DNA from: an uncultured Eubacteriales bacterium
Lineage (GTDB): Bacteria; Bacillota_A; Clostridia; Christensenellales; Aristaeellaceae
Direction of reading: 5' to 3'
Assembly: GCA_900321945.1 (NCBI GenBank)
Contig: ONXY01000402.1
Coordinates: 1-11,179, forward strand
Length of the DNA stretch: 11,179 bases
Below, in pieces: positions 1-6,534 of this stretch. The position numbers and the translations under genes were made by a program. Under the pieces are notes generated by a model that was given only the letters and a program-made list of their open reading frames with translations, made no database searches and was not told the DNA's origin. Numbering within the stretch: position 1 is the first letter of the stretch; every line of letters begins with the position of its first letter.

Positions 1-1337
1 AGCACCGTCATGCCGGGAACCGGAAGCAGCTCGGCGAGATCGAACAGGCCGTGATGGGTCCGTCCGTCCTCTCCCCCGATTCCGCTGCGGTCCAGCAGGA
101 ACACAACGGGCAGATTCTGCATGGCCACGTCGTGCAGCATCTGGTCGTAGCAGCGCTGGAAGAAGCTGGAATAAACGGCGTAATAGGGTCTCATGCCCCC
201 GACGGCCAGCCCGGCCGCCATCGTGGCGGCGTGCTCCTCCGCGATGCCCACGTCCATCAGCCTGTCCGGGCATTTCTCCGCGAAATGGTCCAGGCCGGTT
301 CCGAGCGGCATGGCGGCGGTAATCGCGACAATCCGGCCGTCCTTTTCCGCCATTTCCGTCAGCGTGTCGGCCATGACGTGGCCGCAGGACGGACAGGACG
401 GAAGCTCCGTCCTGTCCCCGGTTTCCACATAGAAGGGCGGCGTGCCGTGAAAGACTTCGGGCCGCTCCTCCGCTTTGTCGTAGCCGTATCCTTTCCGGGT
501 TTTGACGTGGATCACGCAGGGGCCGTCGAACTCCCTGGCCATCCGGAGCGTCTTTTCCAGACCCTCAAGATTATGCCCGTCAATGGGGCCGAAATACTCA
601 AATCCGAGGGTTTCGAAGAAGCCGATGCTGTCCGCCTTGACCAGGGCGGTCTTCATCAGGGTTTTCGCGGCGTGGGCCACGCGGTACACAGGCCTGCCGA
701 CTACGGGGATCTTCTGAAAACGGTGCATCGCGGATTTCGCGTTCTGCCACTCGCTGCTGACGCGCAGGTTCGTCAGCCTCGCGCTCAGCGCGCCGACGTT
801 CGGGGCGATGCTCATCTCGTTGTCGTTCAGGATTACGATCATCCGGGTGGAGCTGTTGCCCGCGTCGTTCAGCGCCTCGTAGCACATGCCGCCGGTCAGG
901 GAGCCGTCCCCGACCAGCGCGATGCACTGGTGCTTTTCCCCGCGGAAATCCCTCGCGCGGGCCAGGCCCAGCGCGGCTGAGATGGAAGTGGACGCGTGCC
1001 CTGTCTCAAAGCAGTCGTAGGGGCTTTCGTCCCTTTTGGGGAAGCCGCTGATTCCCCCGTAGCGGCGCAGCGTGGAGAACGCGTGATATCTGCCCGTGAT
1101 CAGCTTGTGGACGTAACTCTGATGGCCGACGTCGAAAACGATCTTGTCCGTGGGAAAGTCAAACACGCGGTGCAGAGCCAGCGTCAGCTCCACCACGCCC
1201 AGATTGGAGGCCAGATGCCCGCCGTTGCGGGAAACGGTATGAATCAGCTCGTCCCGGATTTCGCCGCAGAGCAGGCGCATCTGATCCGCGCTCAGCTTTT
1301 TCAGGTCCTCCGGTCCGCGTATCGTTTCCAGAAGCAT
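1..1337 (-). CDS. dxs: 1-deoxy-D-xylulose-5-phosphate synthase, N-terminal 445 residues (3' end outside window)
   Basis: Thiamine-diphosphate enzyme of the cytoplasm. It condenses pyruvate with glyceraldehyde 3-phosphate to give DXP, the first step of the MEP isoprenoid pathway. Visible family marks: a GGHLASNLG segment with the conserved active-site His (His41), the DVGHQ motif near residue 69, the ThDP/Mg motif GDGSLTGG from 143 ending at Asn173 in NDNEMSI, the second-domain DVGIAEEHA with catalytic Glu367, the YDQMLHDVA block near 397, and GEDGRTHHG with His428. By alignment with E. coli Dxs these match His49, Asp152, Asn181, Glu370 and His431. The ATG at 1337 follows GGAGGAG. It starts 21 bases after the ddl stop, so it is the last visible gene of the leftward operon. 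The roughly 180 C-terminal residues expected for the family lie beyond base 1. Odd point: CPSCGH at residues 315-320 sits in the linker between the ThDP domain and the transketolase-like domain. Confidence 0.97.
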   Translation of the reverse strand, partial: MLLETIRGPEDLKKLSADQMRLLCGEIRDELIHTVSRNGGHLASNLGVVELTLALHRVFDFPTDKIVFDVGHQSYVHKLITGRYHAFSTLRRYGGISGFPKRDESPYDCFETGHASTSISAALGLARARDFRGEKHQCIALVGDGSLTGGMCYEALNDAGNSSTRMIVILNDNEMSIAPNVGALSARLTNLRVSSEWQNAKSAMHRFQKIPVVGRPVYRVAHAAKTLMKTALVKADSIGFFETLGFEYFGPIDGHNLEGLEKTLRMAREFDGPCVIHVKTRKGYGYDKAEERPEVFHGTPPFYVETGDRTELPSCPSCGHVMADTLTEMAEKDGRIVAITAAMPLGTGLDHFAEKCPDRLMDVGIAEEHAATMAAGLAVGGMRPYYAVYSSFFQRCYDQMLHDVAMQNLPVVFLLDRSGIGGEDGRTHHGLFDLAELLPVPGMTV

Positions 1338-1358
1338 GTTTCCGCTCTCCTCCGATGC

Positions 1359-2567
1359 TTATCCCTTGCTGCCCTTCGCGCCCTTGGATCCTTTGGCTCC
1401 GAAGACCGCCCCTTTCAGGATGTCGCTGGTATAGGCGTAGCTGGCCTGGTTTTTGTCCCGGTTGGCCTTTTCCGCCAGCGCGACCATCCTGTCGATCAGC
1501 TTTCCGTAAGAGATGCCGGCGTTCTCCCAGAGATAGAAGGCGAGGCTGCCGGGAATCGTGTTGATTTCCGTGATGTACAGCCCTCCGCTTTCGCGGTCGA
1601 ACATATAGTCGATCCGGACCACGCCCTTGCAGTCCAGCATGCGGAAGATCTCTTTGCTCGTCTCCTCGATCCGGATCCGCAGCTCTTCCTCAATGGGCGC
1701 GGGCAGAACCCGGCGCAGGCTGGCCATGCCCTTGCTTCCGCCCTGCGCGAGATACTTGTCCCTGAAGTCCAGGAATTCGTCGCCGCCCAGCGGCATCTCG
1801 ATGGGGGAAGCCTCGACCTCGTCGTCGTAGCCCAGCACGCTGCAGTTCAGTTCGATGGGCTTCGTCAGCCCCTTCTCAACCAGAACCCGGCGGTCGTACT
1901 CGAAAGCCAGTTCCAGCGCCTCCCGCAGAGCCTCCCGGTTTTCCGCCCGGCTGACGCCGATGCTGGAGCCCAGATTCGCGGGCTTCACATAGACGGGCCA
2001 GCCCAGCTTTTCCTCCGCGTCCTTCAGCAAAGTATCCGGATCCTTCTCGAAGGCGGACCTGGTATACCATTCGGACGGGAGCACGGGAAGATTCCCGCCC
2101 CGGAAGAACTGCTTCATGAGGATCTTGTCCATACCCAGGGCGCTGCCCCCGACGCCGGCGGAGGAATACGGGAGATTCGCCAGCTCCAGCATGCCCTGAA
2201 GCGTTCCGTCCTCCCCGTTCATGCCGTGCATGACGATAATGAAGACGTCGATCCGGGCCACCGTTTTCAGCTCCGTCTTCGCGAAAAGGCCCTTTCCCTT
2301 TTCCAGAGCCAGCAGCGCCCCGGAGCCGGGAGTCATGTCAAGAAAGACCTTTGTGACGCCGGGCATGCCGGGACGGAAGGGCTGATAGCTCCGGATGTCC
2401 TTCAGCGGCTCTCCGGTGTACCAGGCGCCGTTTTCATCCACATAGACCGGGATCACGTCGTACTGTTCCGTGTCAGCGCGGCGCATCAGCTGCACCGCGC
2501 TGATAATGGCCACTTCCCGTTCGCAGCTCCGGCTGCCGAAAATAACTCCAAGCTGTTTCCTGCTCAT
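1359..2567 (-). CDS. ddl: D-alanine--D-alanine ligase family protein with Gly/Lys tail
   Basis: ATP-grasp ligase that joins two D-alanines (ATP to ADP) to form the dipeptide used by MurF in peptidoglycan synthesis. It has 402 residues, longer than the usual 300-370. Conserved points aligned with E. coli DdlB: Glu16 in SCEREVA (Glu15), HGMNGEDGT from 114, Lys195 and Ser201 in KPANLGSSIG, the DKY motif at 270-272 (Lys215/Tyr216), Arg318 in VRIDYMFD (Arg255), and EINTIPG at 334-340 (the metal-binding Glu/Asn). After that motif the usual Ser281-Leu282 pair is Tyr345-Leu346, within SLAFYLWE. A basic Gly/Ala/Ser/Lys repeat ends the protein (390-402). The ATG is 2 bases after the murF stop, with GAGGAG inside the murF end as ribosome site, so translation is probably coupled. 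The Ddl fold is certain. D-Ala as second substrate is likely from the murF neighbour, but D-Ser or D-Lac cannot be excluded by eye. Confidence 0.93.
   Translation of the reverse strand: MSRKQLGVIFGSRSCEREVAIISAVQLMRRADTEQYDVIPVYVDENGAWYTGEPLKDIRSYQPFRPGMPGVTKVFLDMTPGSGALLALEKGKGLFAKTELKTVARIDVFIIVMHGMNGEDGTLQGMLELANLPYSSAGVGGSALGMDKILMKQFFRGGNLPVLPSEWYTRSAFEKDPDTLLKDAEEKLGWPVYVKPANLGSSIGVSRAENREALREALELAFEYDRRVLVEKGLTKPIELNCSVLGYDDEVEASPIEMPLGGDEFLDFRDKYLAQGGSKGMASLRRVLPAPIEEELRIRIEETSKEIFRMLDCKGVVRIDYMFDRESGGLYITEINTIPGSLAFYLWENAGISYGKLIDRMVALAEKANRDKNQASYAYTSDILKGAVFGAKGSKGAKGSKG
1365..1400 (-). repeat. Two-unit GAKGSK repeat encoding the Ddl C-terminal tail
   Basis: Residues 390-401 of the ligase are two copies of Gly-Ala-Lys-Gly-Ser-Lys, followed by a final Gly and the stop. 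Five of the six codons differ between copies: GGA/GGC, GCC/GCG, AAA/AAG, GGA/GGC and TCC/AGC, with AAG shared. The repeat is therefore conserved in protein rather than DNA, which argues against a recent slippage event and for selection on a basic flexible tail. Confidence 0.85.
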
Positions 2568-2569
2568 GA

Positions 2570-4210
2570 CTACTCCTCGCTGTAATTATCCGGCAGGTCG
2601 TTTTCGAAGAGGATCGTGTCCCCCGCGCCCGCCTCCGACTTCAGAATCTCCGCCGCTTCGCTCAGGCCCGAAACAACGCGGATGTTTTCTTCGGGGAAAC
2701 CGGCCGAGACGAGCCCCTCCCGCAGCGCCGCGCTCCGCTTCCGGCCCACCAGCACGGCCAGATCACAGGAACCGGCCATCGCCGCCCCGAATTCCCGGTT
2801 CAGCGCTTCTTCCCGGTCTCCGAGCTCCACCATGCCGGGCGTCACAATAATCCGTCTGCCCGGAAATTCCTTCAGGACCGCGAAGGCCTGCTTCGCGCCG
2901 CGGATGTTGCTGTTGAACGCGTCGTCCAGGACGGTGATCCCGCCGGGATTCCGCTTCAGTTCCAGCCTGTGCTCCACGGGCTTCAGTTTCCGGATCCCGC
3001 GGGCGATCTCCCTGCCGGTCATGCCCAGCTTCAGGCAGACCGCCGCGCAGAGGACGATGTTCCGGATGTTCAGTTCCCCGAGCAGATCCGTCGAGCAGGG
3101 GATTTTCTCTCCCCCCGCGCAGAGAAGGAAACGGCTGCCTTCCGGAGAAACGCGCAGATCCTCGGCCCACACGTCGTCCCGTCCGGAATCCATGCCGGCA
3201 AGAACCTTTTCCTTTTCCGTCTTTTTCCAGAGATCCGTTACGATGCCGCCGTCGTCCGCGAAAAAGCAGGTACCGTCCGGCGGAACGGCGTCCATCAGCT
3301 CGTATTTCGTTTTCGTGATCCGCTCCTGGGTATGGAAGGTGTCCAGGTGCTGGGGCCCCACCGATGTCAGGATGCCCATATGGGGATGAACCAGGCGGCA
3401 CATTTCCTTAATGTCGCCCACGTGCCGGGCGCCCATCTCCGCCACGAAAACCCGGTGGCCGGGCTCCAGCTGTGAGCGGATGACCTTCGTCACGCCCATC
3501 GGCGTATTGAAGCTGGCCGGCGTGACCAGCGTCGGGAACCGCTCGTTCAGCAGCGTTCCGAGGATGAATTTCACGCTGGTTTTGCCCCAGCTTCCGGTGA
3601 TACCGATCCGGATCATGTCGTCCCGTTCCCGGAGGATCCGCTGCGCGTCCCGGAAATACAGCTCGCTGATGAGCTTTTCGACCGGCCACGCCAGGAGACC
3701 GCAGAGAGCGGTCCAGAGCGGCAGAAGAAGAGCGAAGGAGCCGTACGCCGCAGCCTGCGCGAAAGGTCCCTGCGGGAACAGGGCGTCCGTCAGGCGGGCG
3801 GTTCCGGCGGCCAGAAGCGTCAGAACCGCCGCACTCACGGCGTACAGCCTTTTGATCCTGGGCGTGAAGACCAGCGCCTTCTTCGCGGGCCGCCTCTTCC
3901 CCGCCCTCCGTACCGCGAATCCGGTCAGGACGGGCAGAACGCAGAGGAGCGCGGGAAAGGCCCATTCCGGCGCGGCGGAAAGCGCCGGACGCGCGATAAG
4001 GATTGCGGACGTCATGACGGCGCACAGAATCAGGCACCCGGCCCAGGCATGAATTCCCTGCCTTTTCAGCGTGCGGAAATAGCCCGGAAACTGGTAGCTT
4101 TCCAGCTGAAACCAGTGGATCAGCTGTCTCGCCGCCAGCAGGCACCCCAGAGCGTACGCCGGCGCGGTCAGCCAGACCGCCCGCGTCACGGCGACCCCAA
4201 TTTCATTCAT
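2570..4210 (-). CDS. murF: Membrane-fused MurF-type UDP-N-acetylmuramoyl-tripeptide--D-alanyl-D-alanine ligase
   Basis: Mur-family ligase of 546 residues that uses ATP to add D-Ala-D-Ala to UDP-MurNAc-tripeptide, the last cytoplasmic step of the peptide stem. Residues 1-195 lack the usual MurF N-terminal UDP-substrate domain. They show about five hydrophobic segments (near 10-32, 56-76, 82-100, 121-141, 152-175) with basic loops. The Mur core follows: P-loop ITGSWGKTS (204-212), SFNTPMGVTK near 233, EMGARHVGDI near 258, VGPQHLDTFHT near 284, ITKTKYELM with the candidate carbamylated Lys near 300, and LDDAFNSN near 428, the MurF-type nucleotide-binding block. GMVELGDREEAL (from 459) lies in the C-terminal domain. 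ATG start, 6 bases after the hydrolase stop, with GGAGG 11 bases upstream. The ddl gene directly follows, so maker and user of the dipeptide are paired. MurF identity is strong. The role of the membrane part is inference (tethering near MraY). Confidence 0.92.
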   Translation of the reverse strand: MNEIGVAVTRAVWLTAPAYALGCLLAARQLIHWFQLESYQFPGYFRTLKRQGIHAWAGCLILCAVMTSAILIARPALSAAPEWAFPALLCVLPVLTGFAVRRAGKRRPAKKALVFTPRIKRLYAVSAAVLTLLAAGTARLTDALFPQGPFAQAAAYGSFALLLPLWTALCGLLAWPVEKLISELYFRDAQRILRERDDMIRIGITGSWGKTSVKFILGTLLNERFPTLVTPASFNTPMGVTKVIRSQLEPGHRVFVAEMGARHVGDIKEMCRLVHPHMGILTSVGPQHLDTFHTQERITKTKYELMDAVPPDGTCFFADDGGIVTDLWKKTEKEKVLAGMDSGRDDVWAEDLRVSPEGSRFLLCAGGEKIPCSTDLLGELNIRNIVLCAAVCLKLGMTGREIARGIRKLKPVEHRLELKRNPGGITVLDDAFNSNIRGAKQAFAVLKEFPGRRIIVTPGMVELGDREEALNREFGAAMAGSCDLAVLVGRKRSAALREGLVSAGFPEENIRVVSGLSEAAEILKSEAGAGDTILFENDLPDNYSEE

Positions 4211-4216
4211 CCCCGT

Positions 4217-4996
4217 CTATGCCTCCGACAAAAAATGCTGAACGATCGTATTGAACCGGGAAGCCTGCTCCAGATACGCGAAGTGCGTGCCACCCTCCAG
4301 GACGGCCAGACCCGCGTCCGGAATCAGCTTTTCCATTTCCCGCCCCATCCACAGGGGCGTCTCCGTATCCGCGTCGCCCCAGAGCAGCAGCGTGCCCGGG
4401 GTCAGCCGGGGATACCGGTCGCGGAGATCCTGGTTAATGACCTTCACGAAGGTTTTCCGCATCTCCCCGTCCAGCGCGTTGTAATCCGCGCTGCCGTATT
4501 TCCGGCGCAGGTTCTCCTCCATTTTCTCCCCGACGGAGCGGAGGCCCGGAAGCTTCCGTATGTTCTGAAGCAGTTCCTTTTTTCTCCGGAATTCCGCGGC
4601 CCTTTTCCGCGCGGCCTCGTCAGGTTCCTTCCGCAGGCCGGCGGCGCCGGTGAAAACCAGCTTCGTGAACAGCCCGGGCCATTCGCTTCCGGCCCAGGCC
4701 AGCACCCTGCAGCCGAAGCTGTGGCCTACGGCGGCGCAGGGAACGAAATCCAGCTTTTCCAGAACCTCCTTCAGACACGCCGCGTATTCGGGCACGCCCC
4801 AGGGTTCGGGGGGCCGGCCGCTCCGCCCGAAACCCGGAAAATCGATCCGGAGCACCCGGTGTTCCGCCTTCAGCGCCTCGGCGGGCGAGGCCATAAAGGA
4901 GGAGTCGCATCCCCAGCCGTGGAGGAGAAGAACCTTCGAACCGCTTTCCCCGAGGATATCGCAGAACACCTTCGTGCCCCCCGCCTCAACAAACAC
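4217..4996 (-). CDS. Alpha/beta-fold hydrolase
   Basis: Cytoplasmic alpha/beta hydrolase of 259 residues with no signal peptide or membrane segment. The oxyanion-hole motif HGWG is at 26-29. The nucleophile elbow GHSFG is at 91-95 with Ser93. The acid is probably Asp210 in WGDADTETP, and the base is His238 in GGTHFAYLE, so a full Ser-Asp-His triad is visible. A charged, helical cap region rich in Lys/Arg/Glu (about 121-190) separates the core halves. Start is GTG at 4996 with a modest GGGAAG upstream. There is no in-frame ATG that keeps the first beta strand. It begins 32 bases after the GNAT stop and ends 6 bases before murF. The substrate is unknown. Its place beside murF and ddl suggests an envelope-related ester, amide or lipid substrate, but the sequence does not show this. 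Confidence 0.88.
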   Translation of the reverse strand: MFVEAGGTKVFCDILGESGSKVLLLHGWGCDSSFMASPAEALKAEHRVLRIDFPGFGRSGRPPEPWGVPEYAACLKEVLEKLDFVPCAAVGHSFGCRVLAWAGSEWPGLFTKLVFTGAAGLRKEPDEAARKRAAEFRRKKELLQNIRKLPGLRSVGEKMEENLRRKYGSADYNALDGEMRKTFVKVINQDLRDRYPRLTPGTLLLWGDADTETPLWMGREMEKLIPDAGLAVLEGGTHFAYLEQASRFNTIVQHFLSEA

Positions 4997-5028
4997 GACG
5001 CTTTCACTTCCCTTTTATCCGCCCGGAC

Positions 5029-5484
5029 TCACGGCTTCAGCACCCACAGGTACCGTTCCTTCCGGGCGCTGATGTCAAATTTCCGCTGCAGATCCTCGTC
5101 CACCGGGACCTCGCTCTCCCAGACGCACCCGAGCGCCCGGCAGGTCTTCCGGCTCGCCGCGTTGTCCGGGTCGCAGGTGATCACCACGCTGCTCTTCCCG
5201 CTGCGCAGCGCCTCCTCCCGGATCAGGCGGCAGGCCCGCTCCGCGTAATGATGCCCCCGCCAGGGGGGATCGATATGATATCCGATATGACCGTAGAAGT
5301 AGACGCCCCTGCTTTCCCCGTCCCTGTAGCTGATGCGCCCGATCTCCCGCGGGTTCCCGTGTTCCGCGACGCGCCAGACGCGCTCATGCCCGAAGCCGAG
5401 CTCCCGGCTGGCCGGCGCCTCCCGGACGGGAATCAGGTCGATGACCCCGTCCGTATACTCGGGACGGCGAAAAAACCTGTACAA
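5029..5484 (-). CDS. GNAT-family N-acetyltransferase (TTG start)
   Basis: Acetyl-CoA-dependent acyltransferase of 151 residues. The GNAT core is visible: strand block GHIGYHI near 65-71, the acetyl-CoA pyrophosphate loop in degenerate form WRGHHYA at 75-81 (usual form R/Q-x-x-G-x-G/A), and CDPDNAASRKTC at 104-115 followed by LGC, the typical motif B. The end YLWVLKP is typical. The start chosen is TTG at 5484, 5 bases after the kinase stop, with AGGAGGT (5494-5500) well placed upstream. An open frame continues to 5613 but would overlap the kinase by 124 bases and begins with low-complexity Arg/Gly sequence. The acceptor is unknown: it could be a small molecule, a ribosomal protein or a cell-wall amine. 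Confidence 0.85.
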   Translation of the reverse strand: MYRFFRRPEYTDGVIDLIPVREAPASRELGFGHERVWRVAEHGNPREIGRISYRDGESRGVYFYGHIGYHIDPPWRGHHYAERACRLIREEALRSGKSSVVITCDPDNAASRKTCRALGCVWESEVPVDEDLQRKFDISARKERYLWVLKP

Positions 5485-5489
5485 GCCTG

Positions 5490-6416
5490 TCAGACCTCCT
5501 GAACCCGCACCTGATCCAGCAGGGCGTAGAAATCCTCGGGAATAATCAGCTGAGTGCCCTCCGTCATGACGCTGGCCGCGCCGGCGGCCACGCCGTACCG
5601 GAAGGCCCTGCACATATCGCCTTCCCTTTCGTAGCCCAGGAGCATGCCGCCCAGCATGGCGTCGCCCGCTCCGACCGTGGACCGCGTGGTCACGCGGAGC
5701 GCGGGGGCGAACAGGGTCTTTTTCGAATCCACGTACATCGCGCCCATCGCGCCCATGGAGACCACCGTGTGCTGTACGCCCAGACGGATGAACAGCAGGG
5801 CGGCGTCCCGGATGGAGCGCATCGTCCGCAGCTCCAGTCCCAGGGTCGTCTCCAGCTCATGGAGATTGGGTTTGATCAGGAAGGGGCGGGCGGCCTTGGC
5901 GGCCATTTCGAGCTGAGGGCCTCCGGCGTCCAGGATGCATTTCTTTCCTTCCAGGCTGAGCATCAGGTCGCGGTAGACGCTCTGCGGGCATCCGGGCGGC
6001 AGGCTTCCGGTAAGAACCACCATGCCGCTGTCCGCCGTCGCTTCCCGGGCGAGATCGAAAAAAGCGGCCAGGTCGCTTTCCCGCAGAGGGGTTCCGGTCT
6101 CGTTCAGCTCCGTGATGCCTTTCTCGTCCTTCAGGACCAGCTTCAGATTGGTCCGGATTTTTCCGGGAATCCGGAGGAAACGGTGCTTCAGGCCCTCCCG
6201 GTCCATCATGGCGGAAAGCTGATCCGCCCCGTCCTCCCCCATGGTGCCGATGCACTGCACGTCCAGCCCGAGGCGCCGGGCAACCACGGCCACGTTGATG
6301 CCGTTCCCGCCCATGTCTTCGCGCAGCTCGCTGATGCGGTTCACCTTTCCGAGCCGCAGGCTGTCCAGCTTCATCTCTTTGTCAAAGCTGGGATTCAGGC
6401 AAATCGTCGTAATCAT
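5490..6416 (-). CDS. pfkB: PfkB-family sugar-phosphate kinase, 1-phosphofructokinase / tagatose-6-phosphate kinase type
   Basis: Ribokinase-fold kinase of 308 residues. It probably phosphorylates fructose 1-phosphate or a related hexose phosphate to the bisphosphate in the cytoplasm. The N-terminus TTICLNPSFDK is typical of FruK/LacC. The first signature is GGNGINVA at 36-43, where FruK/LacC proteins usually have GGKG. Further blocks are TGSLPPG near 136-142, KPNLHELE near 182-189 and the ATP-site anion hole and catalytic base GAGDAMLGG with Asp252. ATG at 6416 is chosen because GGGGG lies 7 bases upstream and the promoter -10 is just beyond. An in-frame ATG at 6440 would lie at or upstream of the expected transcript start. 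It is the first gene of the leftward operon. No PTS transporter or DeoR-type regulator is visible beside it, so the substrate stays open. Confidence 0.88.
   Translation of the reverse strand: MITTICLNPSFDKEMKLDSLRLGKVNRISELREDMGGNGINVAVVARRLGLDVQCIGTMGEDGADQLSAMMDREGLKHRFLRIPGKIRTNLKLVLKDEKGITELNETGTPLRESDLAAFFDLAREATADSGMVVLTGSLPPGCPQSVYRDLMLSLEGKKCILDAGGPQLEMAAKAARPFLIKPNLHELETTLGLELRTMRSIRDAALLFIRLGVQHTVVSMGAMGAMYVDSKKTLFAPALRVTTRSTVGAGDAMLGGMLLGYEREGDMCRAFRYGVAAGAASVMTEGTQLIIPEDFYALLDQVRVQEV
5494..5500 (-). promoter_or_regulatory. Ribosome binding site that decides the GNAT start
   Basis: AGGAGGT on the minus strand, inside the last codons of the kinase gene. It lies about 10 bases before the TTG at 5484. 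No ATG or GTG is nearby in frame, so it supports the TTG start and translational coupling to the kinase. Confidence 0.7.
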
Positions 6417-6443
6417 TCCCTCACCCCCGTAAACAATCAAATT

Positions 6444-6472
6444 ATTATATCACCTGAATCCTCCGCGCGCAA
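6444..6472 (-). promoter_or_regulatory. Sigma-A extended -10 promoter for the leftward operon
   Basis: On the minus strand: TTGCGC (-35, 6467-6472), 17-base spacer, then TGA-TATAAT, with a perfect -10 at 6444-6449 and an extended TG. The predicted transcript starts near 6437, about 20 bases before the kinase ATG. Confidence 0.75.
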
Positions 6473-6480
6473 CCTGCCGC

Positions 6481-6505
6481 CCGGATGAAAAACAGGAAGA
6501 TCCGG
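6481..6505. promoter_or_regulatory. Weak inverted repeat between the divergent -35 elements
   Basis: CCGGAT (6481-6486) and ATCCGG (6500-6505) separated by 13 bases. It lies roughly midway between the two -35 boxes and its right arm abuts the rightward one. CCGG and TCCGG words are very common in this DNA, so chance is a serious alternative. Confidence 0.2.
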
Positions 6506-6534
6506 TTGCGGTTTCATCCCGGTTGTGATACGAT
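6506..6534 (+). promoter_or_regulatory. Extended -10 promoter for the glpA-like operon
   Basis: TTGCGG (6506-6511), 17-base spacer, extended TGA then TACGAT (6529-6534). The -35 and -10 matches are partial, but spacing and TG extension equal those of the divergent promoter. The transcript would start near 6541, about 22 bases before the ATG. Confidence 0.5.

Noticed and set aside
51..980. 309-codon open frame on the plus strand opposite dxs
   Set aside because: It is a shadow of dxs: Arg/Gly/His-rich, without domains or a ribosome site that would support it.
996..2585. 529-codon open frame on the plus strand opposite ddl and the dxs start
   Set aside because: It is antisense to two genes with clear family motifs, has no recognisable domain and low-complexity Arg/Gln/Pro composition. 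Long antisense frames are common in GC-rich DNA.
4049..5248. 399-codon open frame on the plus strand opposite the hydrolase and parts of murF and the GNAT gene
   Set aside because: It crosses three well-supported genes on the other strand and resembles no family.
5485..5613. Upstream extension of the GNAT gene to an ATG at 5613
   Set aside because: It would overlap the kinase by 124 bases, adds Arg/Gly-rich sequence unlike a GNAT N-terminus, and ignores the well-placed AGGAGGT before TTG 5484.
6417..6440. Kinase start at ATG 6440
   Set aside because: It lies at or upstream of the expected transcript start and has no ribosome site. The family N-terminus begins at 6416.
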